64,000 bases of DNA from Desarmillaria ectypa (taxonomy: Eukaryota; Basidiomycota; Agaricomycetes; Agaricales; Physalacriaceae). The notes under the pieces were generated by a model, which did not search any database, was not told the DNA's origin, and worked only from the letters and a program-made list of their open reading frames with translations. Shown here in pieces: positions 1-12,728 of this stretch. Both the position numbers and the translations under genes were made by a program. The stretch spans positions 372,001 to 436,000 of the forward strand of contig JAUDYN010000013.1 in assembly GCA_030407005.1 (NCBI GenBank), in the 5' to 3' direction. Within the stretch, counting starts at the first letter, position 1; every line of letters starts with the position of its first letter.

Positions 1-109
1 GGGTGAATTTGGGGCCAAGGGGTCTGAGCCTCCACATTGGCACATTGTAGCTCCCAAGCTGCAGTCCTGAAGGGGCCAAATAGGCCCCTGTCAACATCTG
101 ATAACTCAG
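1..109. other. Unassigned CpG-poor sequence before the first LTR-B
   Basis: No reading frame or repeat recognised. Its base composition resembles the decayed retrotransposons rather than the CpG-rich flanks. It may be a further gag remnant, but there is no alignment to show it. Confidence 0.4.
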
Positions 110-1449
110 TGATGTGCTTGGTAATGGTGAGTGACAAAAGAATTAGGGAATGGCAATGAACACCAATCACACTAAACCTCTTACTACTCTACACTTAATC
201 ACCAATATTGAATTTGTGCAGTTTTGAGTATGATGGAAGCACTCTGCAGACTTCAATAATCAAGTACAGTTGTCTTAAAGACGTTTTATTCATTACTAGT
301 GAGTTATACAAAGTACTACTCGCACTAGTGGGGTTGGTAAGACACAATTAGGTAAAGAGTGACTTGGTTTGAGCTACTGCGCTTGTTCTGACTGAAACTG
401 CTTCAAACTAGTGGCTCTCTTGGCCGTATACTGCTTCCTACAAGTGATAAACACTTGACTAGTCGCGCTCTTGGCCTAAGAATAATACTATAACTCCGAG
501 AACTTTGCTTGAACTAACTTCAAAACACTCTGGACCTTTGCAGGACACAACAGTGACTCTAAGGAACTTCAATTCAATGTAATACTATGGGTGACTTAGC
601 GACTATTGATCACTTCGTCGAGGTTAAGCACAAATGCCTTTAATTGGGGACACCAGTTACTACCAGTGAGTGCTCAACTGTGGGGATGGCTTGCCTGCTT
701 TGCACGACCACCCATCCCACTACTTATATACTACTGAGGCAGAACTATAAATATCATCTGGGTATAGGGTATATTGGTAATGATTTATGGCTAGTCATGA
801 ATAATGGTGAATAATCACACAATAGTCGGTCTAGTCTGTTTTCTTTTCAAATATTCGGTCTAGAGACTCCACAGTTGGTCTTTCCGCACCTTTGGCACAA
901 CTACAGGCCCTAGTAACGCGGTTATATGGATATCCGGATATTGGTACCTGTAACAGCTATCTGATCATGATCAAGGGTGCAGTCCGGCTCCACTAGTATT
1001 GATCATAAGAGATCTATATCACAATAGTCAGATCTGGGCTCAAGGTTAATCCATCCCTAATTTATTTCTAAGTCCTGTTTCAGGATTGCCATGTGACTAG
1101 TTATCCTGACTTAGGTGTTTATGCCCAGTCTGGGCTGCTAGTGACAGAACTTGACGAGATCTGTGTACTCTGCTCCTGGTTTTGGTGTGCTAGTAGCATT
1201 CTTCGTTTGCTAGTGGCTGTATTTCACTTAGTCCTGCTAGCATTCAAGTTACTAGTCTGGCCAGCTGGTAGATTTAACCCACTAATGGTGTTGCATCTAA
1301 GTCCTGGCTCTACCAGTTGCTTACTGCTTTTAACTATCAGCTCAAAGCCTCAGCTATAGTCCTCTATGTATCAGTAGTATAGGATAGATGTGCAATAGTA
1401 TTGTTACAAAATCGCAAAATCTAGGTGTGAATGCATAGACGGCATATCA
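110..1449 (-). repeat. Solo LTR-B, copy 1 (reverse orientation)
   Basis: Begins TGATGTGC and ends GCATATCA, the reverse of the family's TGATATGC...GCACATCA ends. It carries the family's TATA motif and AATAAA signal on the minus strand. It is 1340 bp against 1459 bp for the best copies, with one unit of the family's internal tandem repeat missing. Diagnostic bases place it in a subfamily with copies 4 and 5. The flanks (TCAG and CCGC) do not match, so it probably formed by recombination between two insertions. To its right the sequence enters chromovirus integrase. Confidence 0.85.
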
Positions 1450-2193
1450 CCGCCATGGAATTCGGCAACACAAATGAAGCATCAATATGACAAAGGCAAA
1501 AAGGCAGCACAAGAATACTAAGTAGGTGACAAGGTTTGGCTTGACACAGCCAACCTTCATCTTCCTCAACGAAAGAAAAAACTCAACGATAAACAAACAG
1601 GACCATTCGTAATCCTTGAAAAAGCTGGGGCTTCAGCATACAAGCTGAAACTCCCACCCCACTGGAAGATTCATCCTCAGTTCAACAAGAAATTGTTGAC
1701 ACCCTATATTCCGCCTAATTTCCCAAATAAGCACCAACTGCTGCCTCCACCTCCAGATCTCATAGATGGACAAGAAGAATATGAAATAGAAGAAGTATTG
1801 GATTCCCAGACCCATTGTGTATGAGGAAAACGAGGACAGCTGTCGAAGGAAGTCATGGACTACTTCATCAAGTGGAAAGGATGGACACGAGAGCACAACT
1901 CTTGGGTTTGTGACAGTGAGATGAACAATGCCCAGAAAGTGATTGCCGAATATGAGAAAAACATTAACTGAACTCTATATTCAGCCAAAATCATAACTAA
2001 CAAAAAGATGGTGGTCAAAATACTTGACCACAAATATTCTGACAACAGCAACATCGCATACCTCGCCCAACGAAAGGATGGGCTCCAGAAATGGATCATT
2101 AATCCGGACCAAAACAAATGGAAAGCATTAATCAACCAATATTAGGTCGATCAAATTACTTCACAACTCGAAACCCCACAAGAAGAGTCTTAG
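1450..2193 (+). pseudogene. Element VI: decayed integrase C-terminus with chromodomain
   Basis: The translation matches the last 245 codons or so of the element I pol: a VGDKVWLDTANLHLP block, a GPF..LEKAG.SAYKLKLPPHWKIHP block, a linker rich in proline, then a chromodomain (EYEIEEVLDS...YFIKWKGWTREHNSWV) and the second chromodomain-like stretch (VVKILDHKYSD...KWIINPD). At least four in-frame stops interrupt it. The 5' part of the element is missing and is replaced by LTR-B copy 1. In intact relatives this region binds the target DNA and modified histone H3. It ends at TAG, 32 bases before the 3' LTR. Confidence 0.9.
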
Positions 2194-2210
2194 CAGTTGG
2201 GATGACTGCT

Positions 2211-2225
2211 TTAACAAGGGGGTAA
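2211..2225 (+). promoter_or_regulatory. 3' polypurine tract, element VI
   Basis: TTAACAAGGGGGTAA directly abuts the 3' LTR. The same tract is present at the ends of elements I, II and III, so it is the plus-strand primer of reverse transcription for this group. Confidence 0.85.
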
Positions 2226-2607
2226 TGTTACAATTTTTCCATTTTCCTTATCTTATTGCAACATCTTATCACTATTCTCACCCCACATTGCTCTCCCATC
2301 AATAAACACCATCGATCTACTCATGCTGTCATCCTCATTCAACCACCTGACCATGGTAATACCACAAAACACATGGTTCATGCATGACCTACACATGGAC
2401 AGAGTTATTATTAGTCTCCCAAGTTTTAGTATATAAGTAGTATACCTATTGTGTATACTCCTCATCTTCCAACTAAACTTAATTCATATACTCTTTACAC
2501 ACATCCAAAGATCTAAGCCACACTCTAATAATGGGTGATTGTCTGAACACGAGACAGCCCAAGAGTTGTGCCTGATCCCAAGATCACATGCAAATGAGGT
2601 CCTAACA
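2226..2607 (+). repeat. 3' LTR of element VI
   Basis: 382 bp from TGTTACAATTTTTCC to CCTAACA, with TGTTA/TAACA ends. It contains TATATAAGTAG and, about 35 nt downstream, ATCTTCCAACTAA, which is homologous to the predicted transcript start of element II. The 5' LTR and primer-binding site lie outside what is preserved here. The base after the LTR would begin a target duplication (CAAAC), but the other side is lost. Confidence 0.85.
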
Positions 2608-2983
2608 CAAACCCTTTGGCTTATCAATACTTGTTGAGTTTATTGGCTTCTTTCCAAGTGGCATAGGTTCAAACCCTGTGGCTTGTGGACATATTTCTGT
2701 GTTCTGTGTTTCTCTGGATTGCATAAGTTAGAACCCTGTGGATCTACAAATGGGTTTGAAGAGTTGTTGACTTAGAGCACAAGGCTTTGAGTCATGTCAA
2801 GTACATTGTGTGACATAGTGGAAACTTGAGTGTAGCATGCAACATCCTTTGAGGATGATACATTCCTGTGGAGCATCTGCTAGTTCAAGAAATATTATTT
2901 GCCTTGAGGCTGAGCAATACAAATAGCTCACCTCCTGTCCCAAAAAGCTGTTGGACTTGGAGAATTATTGTAAGCTAGCATGC
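2608..2983. other. Spacer between element VI and LTR-B copy 2
   Basis: No coding signal. Three short imperfect repeats of the type AACCCTGTGG occur at roughly 2610, 2670 and 2730. One of them, GGTTCAAACCC near 2667, resembles a pol III box B, but no convincing box A is seen. Confidence 0.35.
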
Positions 2984-4054
2984 TGATATGCTGTCTACAC
3001 CTTCACACCTAGACTTTGCAATTTTGCAATACTATCACACATCTATCCTATACTAGTGATACATAAAGGACTATAGCTGAGGCTTCCAGCTGATAGTTGA
3101 AAGCAGTAAGCAACTAGTAGAGCCAGGACTTAGACATGACACCATTAGTGGGTTAAATCTACCAGCTGGCCAGACTAGTAACTTGAATGCTAGCAGAACC
3201 CTGTGAAATACAGCCACTAGCAGCTGAAGGACTCTACTAGTACACTAAAGCAGCAGCAGAGCACACATATCTCATCAAGTTCTGTCACTAGCAGCCCAGA
3301 CTGGGCATAACACCTAAGTCAGGATAACTAGTCACATGGCAATCTTGAAACAGGACTTAGAAATAAATTAGGGATGGATTAACCTTGAGCCTAGATCTGA
3401 CTATTGTGATATAGATCTCTTATGATCAGTACTACTGTAGCTGGACTGCACCCTTGATCATGATTGGATAGCTGTTACAGGCACAAATATCTGGTGATTC
3501 ATATAACTGCATCACTAGGGCATGCAGTTGAGCAAAGAGTATAGAAAGAGACACTTGTGGAGCCTCTAGACCAACTATTGCATGATTATCCACTATTATT
3601 CATGACTAGCCAAGAAATTCTTACCAATATACCCTATATTCAGATGATATTTATAGATTTTGTACCTTTATTAGTAGTATATAAGTAGTGAGATGGGTGC
3701 TCATGTGCACCAGGCAAGCTAACCCTGCAGTTGAGCCCTCACTAGTAGTAGCTAGTTCAAAGCAGTTTCAGTCAGAACAAGTGCAGTAGCTCAAAACCAA
3801 GTCATTCTTTATCCAATTGTGTCTTACCAACCCTGCTAGTGTGAGTAGTACTTTGTATAACTTACTAGTAACAAATAAAATGTCTTTAACAACTGTACTT
3901 GATTATTAAAGTCTGCAGAGTGCTTCCATCATACTTAAAACCACCCAAATTCAATATATTGGTGATTAAGTGTAGAGTAGTAAGAGGTTTCATGTGATTG
4001 GTGTTCACTGTCATTCCCTAATTCTTTTGTCACTCACCATTACCGAGCACATCA
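2984..4054 (+). repeat. Solo LTR-B, copy 2 (truncated, CpG-poor)
   Basis: Runs from TGATATGCTGTC to GAGCACATCA, so both ends are present, but it is 1071 bp long: the stretch carrying the tandem repeat and part of the transcribed region is deleted. Almost all CpG of the young copies is replaced by TpG or CpA, which marks it as old. Flanks ATGC and ACAT do not form a target duplication. Confidence 0.85.
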
Positions 4055-4071
4055 ACATGCATGTCAATGTA

Positions 4072-4330
4072 TGTAACACATCATGCCACAATGGAACATG
4101 CCATATCACATGCCCAAGAATGTCACCCTCTCAAGACATGGTACTGTACTGCCTATGCACATGCTCTGTGATGAGTTTGCCCACCTTCCTCTGTCCTGCC
4201 TTCCTTCCTCCTCTTCCTTCTCCTCGGATGTTGATTCAAACACTAGATCAAACCCTAGCATAAGGTTAGGGTCAGTGGATATTGACTGGTCACTCAAATT
4301 CGGTACTACCCTTTATTCATAAAGCACTTG
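4072..4330 (+). repeat. Repeat C, copy 1
   Basis: Roughly 255 bp with about 70% similarity by eye to 47442-47700. Landmarks shared in order are TGTAACACA, TCACATGCCCA, CCCTCTCAAGACATGGTAC, a C/T-rich tract, a TTCAAA...CCCTAG block and AAGGTTAGG. It may be an old solo LTR, since it starts TGTAACAC, but no complete element is seen. Its right edge coincides with the return of normal CpG content. Confidence 0.6.
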
Positions 4331-7300
4331 ACTCAGGAGCTATGTCTCATCTCCTTTGTACATCTGAACCTAGGGCGGAAGTTTGACTTACTAATAGGCT
4401 GTGTATGATGTAGAGCAGGTCAGCGAGGATATGTCCCACATGGGGAGAGGAATATATGGAACTGTATATCTCTCTTTTCAAACTCCAGTTGATTATTTGT
4501 TTCTAGCATGGCAGAATTTCCCTTGCTATGACGAGGGCTCTGATCTTGCATAGAATGATCACCACATTCTTGATAGACCCTCTCTTCCAGATGAAAGACG
4601 ACGGGTTAGTGGTTCAAGTGGGAGAGTATGTGCACAGAGAAAATTTCTGGTGAGAAATGGGGATTGGTGATCGATGCCATCAGTAACATACGTACATGTG
4701 TTCGAACGATGAGAGGATCAAGGGGATGTGTAAGTTGAATGTTGGCTATGTATACTACTCCATATCGCGACTGACTGTATCAATTGCCAGTGAGATCTAG
4801 ATATCGCATTAGCGGGAGTCTCATCCATAAATATTCATGATCGGTCTTTCCTCTCCTTCGCTGTGGAACAGGATTTTCCTACCGGGAAAACCTCGCCTTA
4901 TTGAAATGGCTCATCTTCCGGGCCATCAAGGTTTTAGCGCCCGCACCCCGAACACATCAATGATCAAACCTCATTGAAGAGATCTTCATTTGATCTCTTG
5001 GCTAATTAGAGATCTTCATCACACATTGATTTGGTTCACCAATGGCGATCGAAGATCCACAGTACGGGCTCGATAGTAGTTCATTTACCTCGTCACCGAA
5101 GGAACGCGCTGATTTTCTTTCTAAGGCTATACCTACGACAGATATCAGTACCAGCTCACAGATAAGGGCGTCCTGTATCGGTGAAAGGAACCATCTTGTT
5201 CCCACAAATTTTGGTTTTGGGCTTTTTTAACTCTGCTTGTTCGCGTGGTGGTAGTCTGGAAAGTTCCAGATCTGAGCTAGGAATGTGAGCCTGAGTTTCA
5301 AGACCAAGTTCAGTCTCTGTGCTTGACGTCTCAGTCTCCTTCTCTAAATATTGAGCTCTCGCCTTTAACATAACTTTAGACGGCTACGTCATATTTACCA
5401 CGGATCCAGATGTTGTAGTGGCTGATCAACTCTCCTCCGACAATATCGGTAACTATGTCATAGTAAGATTATATAAAATTAGATTCATCCGATCATTAAA
5501 AAAGGGAGAGATACATCTTGGGAGAGTTTGGTACACACGGAGGGTATCTTGACCCGTAACGTTATAGAAATTCAGTGTAGTCACCATCTCCGATCAGTCC
5601 TTATCGACGTACAGTTACACCGTTGGCGCCCTCAGAATAGGAAAATTCAATGTCGCGAACCAACTTGAAAGTCCAATCTGTGGCAGATATCGATACCCAG
5701 AGAAAGTTATTCATATGCTATGCTCGCCGTTTTGAAAACAAGTCTGATTCATTAGACCGGATAAAGTAAATCTTGGCTATGTTGAGGTTATTTATCGGGG
5801 GAAAAAAGGATCATTTTTTGACGTAGTGGCCGTTCATTAACATTCCCTCCATACCCAATGATCAATCGTAGCGCAATCGACACTCGAGAGGCAAGGAAAG
5901 TACACCTTATTCCACACAGTCACCACATTCATACTGTGAGGTTTCGAGCTTCTCCTGGCACTCACTGTTTGGGTTCTCGTACGTGTTTTACATTCATTTC
6001 CGTAGATTTCGTAGTATATACACCGATATTTTTGGTAGCTAGCCCCCATATCACATTTACCACTCACAAGACCTCGTGACATTTCGTTTTACTCAGCCGT
6101 AAGCTGGAAATTGTATAGTCCCCATCTATCCTCCAGGTAAGGCTGATAGAAACGTCAAAGAACTTTGTCCCGGACCTTCACATTATTTGCAATGACACCT
6201 TCTACATTCATCGTCGCTGGGCTAATATATCTAATAGGATTCAACCACGAAATCGAGCGAACTAGATGTTCATAAAGCTTTGTCGAACTCGTCTCGGTTG
6301 TGTCTGTTTCATCTCATGCCTCATTGTATAGCTCTGAGGCCTGACCAGGGAAGTATCATAAACACGATCCATGTGACCAACACCCGTCTACCTTTGCTTG
6401 ACCTTCTGGTCTACAGTTGGATTCTATTCTGTCGCCACAATCATAGAAAACCCCTACACTCCTTCAAGTTTCAACTTCCTGATACCGGACATATCCTAAC
6501 ATTCGCAAAGCGCATCGCACAACTCATACAGTGCAACCTTGTTCGGATTTCTCTGTAGAATTATCTAAGCTACGGACGACCTGGTATGACTGAATCGTAC
6601 CCACCCTCTCGGCCATTACGCGTTCTAACCACCTAATAATTATCATACACTAATGCTCTATGTAAGATACCTCAATGCTCTCCCAAGCGAGTCTTGCTGT
6701 CTCATTTTGCTTCCGGAGCTGTAATACAACTCTACCTAGTTTTGCCGTCATGAAGACAGCATCCGTATCTTATGCTAAGTACTTATACCGGGGTCGCAGT
6801 GCCCAGTTGTATGAAGGTTGGTCTCAGGAAAGTGACACCGCTTCTCGTCCTATTGTTCTTGGTCTTATGCGCTTTTCAGCCTTAATCTAAGTCCCCTCTC
6901 CTGCAGCGCGTGTCAAATTACCACTTGGCACCAAGACGGTGAGGGCCTATGCATAATACTACGGAGAATACATGATATGGGCTAAGAAATCAGTCAACAT
7001 CCTAAGCAGTGGCGGTTGACGACTCATACAGCCGCCTCATGTGTAATGATTGCTCTAGTGAACTTGGCAATACATCCTATTGGTATCATTGTCTTCGGCC
7101 CATTCAATGTAGAACGAGTCGTATGGATTTGCTGAACTATATCGGCCTTAAAAGCTTCCTGATATCTCTGGGCCCTGGAATTTCTTCCCCTCCCAAGCGA
7201 TATCAGAAAGCCTTTTCCTGATCCTCCCAGAAATGTCTAATTTGCTGAATTGTCCCTTTGTTCATATATCCAATACTTTGAGGTCCATAACCACCTAGGT

Positions 7301-10300
7301 GTTCGTAATGCCTTCCTCAAGCTCGTTCTGGTCGAACCTGTTTCATCTCATCTCACCTGGCTGCGGGATCCACATGCCAGTCTCCCGCTGCGTCTACTGG
7401 AATGTTTTCAGCTTTGTGTGCAGCAACGTAGATGTTCACAATCCTCCTCTGACTGAGCCTATTTAATATCGTCTCAACCACGACATACCAGTCTCCCATC
7501 GGGTCGACTGGCATGCTGCTTCCATTACCGATACGCTGCCCATATCCTCAAAATCATTCATCAGGTAAAAGAACATGATTGGAGTTCACTTTGGCGGTGG
7601 TCAGTCCTTTTAATTCTGTAATTCTGTGCGGCAGGCTAGATCGAGGGAAGAAACGAGTCTGTGTCTCTCAGTCAGAAATGCGGATTCATGCCCCTGGCAC
7701 CAGTGATATTTGCGTAAGATGAGACGGTGATGAATAAATTCGTCTGTCGAACGCTCTTAGCATTCTTCTTATCGTTGAACCTCCCTCTGAGCGGTACAGA
7801 CGTGACCCTGCTCTTTCCTCAGGATTTGGAGAGACGAGTGCGAACCCACTTTCGTTTGCATTTGTTCAATATTTTACTGCGCATATGATTTGTGTGTGGT
7901 TACGGTCGAGCTTCAACTTCACCAACAACGCCGATGAACACACCGATTGAAAGTCTGAGACTTCCTGAGCATCTGTGTCCCTACATGTGAGGTAAAAAAA
8001 AAATTTCCTTGACAATGAAGCTCGATCTCAACTGACGAATTCCAAGTTCTGAGGAGGAACGTTTACAACGATAACGGTAGAGCCTTTACATCCAATGGGA
8101 AATTTTCCTACCATCAAGCTCGTTCGTACTGCAAGTATTTAGGTCGCTTGGCACTAGAACCCAGCTGGAAAGGATGCTCGATACCGACGGCCCCGCCTTC
8201 CGAAGGAACTCTCAGGCTTACTTTCGTCACTGGTTATTGTTGATCTCCTGTGACGGGCATTGCCTACACCAAAGCAAGAAAAACATGTCCTATCGTCATC
8301 ATCATCATCATCATCATTGTCATCATCAAATATTGTCGATTCGCTAAAATTATGGGAAGCTGATGCTTGTAGAGTGCAAAATGCGGGGCATCTCCTCCGA
8401 TGCTATTTGAATCTGTTTCCGGATATCCATACACCGGGTCGGCTTACATGAGATCTTCCCTTTATATTAAAAACAATTCTTTTCTAAAAGTATTTAAACT
8501 GGTGTGTCGCGTAGGTTTAGATCCACTCAGTTTAGGTTACCTCCCCCCCTTCCCCCACCAACTATTCCCTCTATGGACGTCTTTGCAGTGCGTATAAACA
8601 GAGTCATTCATTACGCACCAATATTCACTTCTCTAGGCTGGTTCACGCGTCTCGTTTTTCAGCGCTAACGGACAACTCGTAACGGGAATCGTAAAACTCA
8701 CGAGTCGTATGTCAGATGTTAGTATCGCTGTTTTGAAGAATGAAATTCTAAACTTACTCGAACATGATATAGGGTACCCAGATACTTCTCATCAAGTGCG
8801 ACAATGGAAGGACGTTGAGCTTACCGTGAGTAACCAGCTTTCTGTCTTGTTGTCTACCTCTCATGAGCGTAGAGCCGCAAGCGTGTTTCTTATTAATGGT
8901 TGATGAGAAGAGTCAGTGATAGCGAAAAGCGTCCATTAAAGTGCCCAAAAATGTTCTTTATTTTATACTAAATCTGCATACATATGAATATTATAGACGA
9001 TCATTTGTCGTGAGTTGGAGGGGGAACAATTTGACAGCAATATACATAATAGGACCGCATCGTGAGGTAATAGCAAGGTCGATGGGTCTTAACATTGCTG
9101 TTATGTTCATGTAGTGCATAGCTCAACGACGCGTTCATACATTCTAGAAGACGGTCTTGGTGTTTAGGAGAGCTTATCGGACTGCATATGGGAACCGTCA
9201 CTAATGCATGTCCGTCAGACACCCAGTTCGAAGCGGCATATCTTGAACTCATTATGGAAAAGAGAACATGCTGTTTGTAGAGCGAGGCAAATCAAGTTTA
9301 AGAGTATCCATTAAAGAGTCATCCATTCAAGTGCCGTTACATGGCGCACCGCACAAAAGGTAGAGAAAGATACGGCGTTCGAGATTAGGTAAAACATCAC
9401 ATTTCTGCTACTGTAAGGTGGAGAAAAGCGATCATAACACTTGGAGACTGTGCTCGGCTCCCAGAAGAGTCTCCCACAGAGGGACTTAATTAGGAATGAG
9501 AGCGGAAGCAAGTCCCCAATCCAGGAGCCGACTCCTTGCTCATTCGGTCCCCAATATACTAAAATACTATCAAAAAATAAAAATAAAAATACACCAGGAG
9601 GAGACGTTAACGTGAATTTCCAACCAAGAGTGGAATATAAGGAATATTCCAATCTTTCATTCAATTGTATAGCATTGAATGTTGATGGGCGAGGGCGATT
9701 CTGTTCTCGGTGGTGGCTTTGCAGAAGGCCGAGAGGGATAGTGTGGAACGATGCCGCCGGAAACGATGGATGTGAGCGTCATTCGAAATGAGTTTCGCAT
9801 TCCTTCCTAGAGAAATTCTTGACACGGCAGCCAGCGATGGCCAGGCATGGTTAGATCACACGTAGGGTATCCATAAAGAGACCATAATGACAACCGTCGA
9901 CATGGCAGACAGTGATCATGAAGTTTTAAAATAGAGAAGGCATGCACCACAAGATAGGATAATCGGGAACGAGCAAGGGTCAAGATTACTCATTGCTAGC
10001 ACAAATTTTGGTGCAGAAATGAGAAGCCTCGGAAAAGGATATCCCTGGTGAAGGGTACTTATTCCGGATGAGGTGGCGTTTCGAAGTTCGAAAGACATGA
10101 AGGTGGGAGATATTGAAATCCTTAGTATAGCGGGCACTTGAGCACAAGTATGATGAATGAAGTTGTTATTGAATGTACCAAATCATAGTTCTATTTATAT
10201 AAAACTGCGTAGTCCATAGCATAGCTAAGTATCATAGGAACACGAGTATCTAAGGAATAATTACCATAGGAGCAAACAGTGCTGTAGTCAAGAGTACGAG

Positions 10301-10830
10301 CGAGCACAATGTGGGTTGAACCTAGTTACCATAATAGGACACCAATGGATCAATCCGTTAAGTCGGCTTCACGCCGACTTCCAGCTTGTATTCCAACAAG
10401 AGATCTGATGAGGAAGCAGCATAGCATATGTTATGCGGAGAGGTGCTTCGGACCGGAGATGTTTATCAGTTTGATAGGGATTTATAAACAGTTGTGTTGC
10501 TGACTGGACACTTTCTTTAGGAGTATTATGTAGTCTGTGGAAAGAAAGGGACACGCTTTGAAGAACTTTGTTGTGGGCTGTGAGGATAGGTAGCACAGAA
10601 ATTATTATGACGATGTTCTCTGACAAATTTTGGATTCAGTAGCCAATCAGAACAGGCGGCAATAAATGCTCAAGGAAGAATACCTCTCGATATCACCGTG
10701 ATGAATAATGCAAAGAGCTTGAGTGACTAAGAGTACACTACACAGAAGCTTAGGTGATTAGCCGGAGTAACAAACCTATTTTCTTGAATTGAGTGTGCGC
10801 ACATAAAATTTTATGGTTCCGTAAGAAATT
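4331..10830. other. CpG-rich region without a recognisable gene
   Basis: Read in all frames: open frames are short, do not chain across plausible introns and show no family motif. The longest (9311-9664 minus, 117 codons; 9441-9791 plus, 116 codons) overlap on opposite strands and read like chance. A charged 71-codon frame at 5156-5371 on the minus strand is the most protein-like, but no family is recognised. CpG is frequent here, unlike the neighbouring repeats. The plus strand is pyrimidine-rich from about 5800 to 8900 and purine-rich from about 8900 to 10800. Confidence 0.5.
8296..8327. repeat. TCA trinucleotide microsatellite
   Basis: About ten TCA units with one interruption (TTG). Simple repeat, no function inferred. 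Confidence 0.9.
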
Positions 10831-12234
10831 ATGGGTCCATGTTTAAAAACCGGTGGTGAACATCCTTCCTAATGCAGATGTTTTAAACCAAGGTTTCAAA
10901 CATATCAGTAAGGAATGTTAATAACCTGTTAGAAATGAGATATTAACCCTGCATGCTTGTAGTATTCATCATAGCAACTTTGACATCTTTTCATAATGTC
11001 AGAAAAGTACTGTAACACCCAATCCAAACATACATGATATCAGTCATGGCGTTACATGGGCTGAGAGAACTGGAGATATATAAGTGTCCATCATTTCCCT
11101 GAGGATTAGTGCCAAAACTGACAAAACTTATCAGAAGCCTATGTTCCAAGATCACTAGAATATCAGCAAATACCAGAACCGGTCACAATAAGTGCTCTAG
11201 CACTGGGCAAAGTGCATGTTTAAAACTAGTTTCAAATATATTGTAAGCACTGTTTGTAAACTTCAGAATTCCAACATTTCTTACAAAATCCAAAATGGAC
11301 CAACTATTTGCAAGCAAGTAAATTGAGAGAGACAGTGATGTAAGGGTACTCACAGAGGCTGACTAATTGCACATCTACCTAAAATCTGAAACACAGGATC
11401 ATTCTACCATGATGGCTGTTTCCTTTGCATGCTTATACTTTGATTGTGAGAATTTGAGATGTGGTCTTTCTCTTCTCCAAATATAATGTGCAAAGTATAC
11501 CAGAGAGAGTAGGGGTTAAGAAGCTGGTGAGGTTTCATTAGCCAGCTTATAGTTACTTAAATACAACCATTGTACCTATAGTAATAACCAACCTGTACAT
11601 AGTCCAGCAAATACATTGCTAAGTAACTGCTATACATATGGTGATGCTTCACTTATAGTAGGTAATAGGGCTATGGATCAATTCCAATTCTGACATTGAC
11701 CACCTTTACTTAGACAACTAAGAACATTCTGCACCTCAAGACTGCAGATAAATGATATCTATTCTATTTGGTATGTATTAACTGCTATCTTGGTCAATAT
11801 TGACCACGTTTGTCACCTATATCATGGTGACATTGTGCATCATCATCACACACTCCTGCATTTTATATATTCTTATAGAGATAAAATACTTATAAAGTAC
11901 AACTGAAGGGATTTTTTATGACATGTTCTTTTGAAAATATTTTGTGGCTGTAAATATACTAACTACCACAAAAATATTTCCAGAAATTGGGACCTAAATA
12001 TATATTATTTATAGTCTCCTGAAACCCTGGCCTACAGATCTGAGTTTCAAGGGCTCAAGTGCCTCAATAAATAGTACTAAATAATATTTTCTTTACCAAG
12101 TATAGTGCTGAATAAAAAAGGTAAATACAGGAGATGCATAGATTGCAGCTATCAGACTACATAAACCATCCAAAGTATATTTAGCTGTTATTGGCCTGCT
12201 TGGCTTGGGAAAGCATTACCAGTGTGTTATGATT
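10831..12234. other. CpG-poor, AT-rich unidentified repeat remnant
   Basis: CpG becomes rare at about 10850 and the sequence turns AT-rich, which is the signature of the retrotransposon cluster. No open frame or known LTR end is seen. It is probably a heavily decayed element or silenced intergenic DNA. It ends where the element IV LTR begins. Confidence 0.45.
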
Positions 12235-12667
12235 TCTCACTATTTTTCATGTCTATCTTATTTTATCTTTCTCTCAATCTAGATGCTGATCTTATCAACA
12301 TCTAATCTCAGCACCAATCACAGATTATGGACTGACCATTTCATGGTTAGCAACTGACAATGAGCCATTGTGCTACAGCTCATGATGGTTGCCTTGTTCT
12401 ACCATTGCTCTCATTGTTTCATGCATGGACTCATCATTTCTATCTCTATTATTAGACCCCCAGTTTTAGTATATAAGTAGAATAGCTCTCCAGCTTCAAG
12501 CTAAGTTTAATTTATACCAAACTTTCTTGTTGACTTCTCCTCTCATCTAAAGCTAGCCTTTAGTCTCAACTCTTAGTCAACAACATTCTAGGACTCACAG
12601 GGTGACTATACAAATATGATACAGCCCTGTGTTTATCTTTGTTGTCCAATGGAGTTTGAGCCTAACA
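12235..12667 (+). repeat. 5' LTR of element IV
   Basis: 433 bp from TGTTATGATTTCTCAC to GCCTAACA. It has the TATATAAGTAG core promoter and an R region homologous to the other chromovirus LTRs, with a deletion of about 12 bases just after the TATA box. No 3' partner is found in the window, so the element is 5'-only. Confidence 0.8.
12470..12477 (+). promoter_or_regulatory. TATA box, element IV LTR
   Basis: TATATAAG, in the same position relative to the R region as in elements I-III. The distance to the self-primer is 22 nt instead of 33-35 because of a local deletion. Confidence 0.7.
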
Positions 12668-12668
12668 A

Positions 12669-12681
12669 TTAGCTCAAAGCT
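12669..12681 (+). promoter_or_regulatory. Self-priming site (PBS), element IV
   Basis: TTAGCTCAAAGCT follows the LTR end by one base and is complementary at 11 of 13 positions to AGCTTCAAGCTAA at 12492-12504 in the R region. The two mismatches are adjacent and could both come from transitions. The sequence differs from the site of elements I-III, but the pairing is kept. Confidence 0.75.
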
Positions 12682-12728
12682 TCCTCTTTCCCTTTTCTCT
12701 AGTGACCATCAATGCTGTTGAAAACCAA

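Noticed and set aside
9311..9791. Overlapping 117- and 116-codon frames on opposite strands
   Set aside because: No motif, no splice extension and mutual overlap. Most likely chance open frames.
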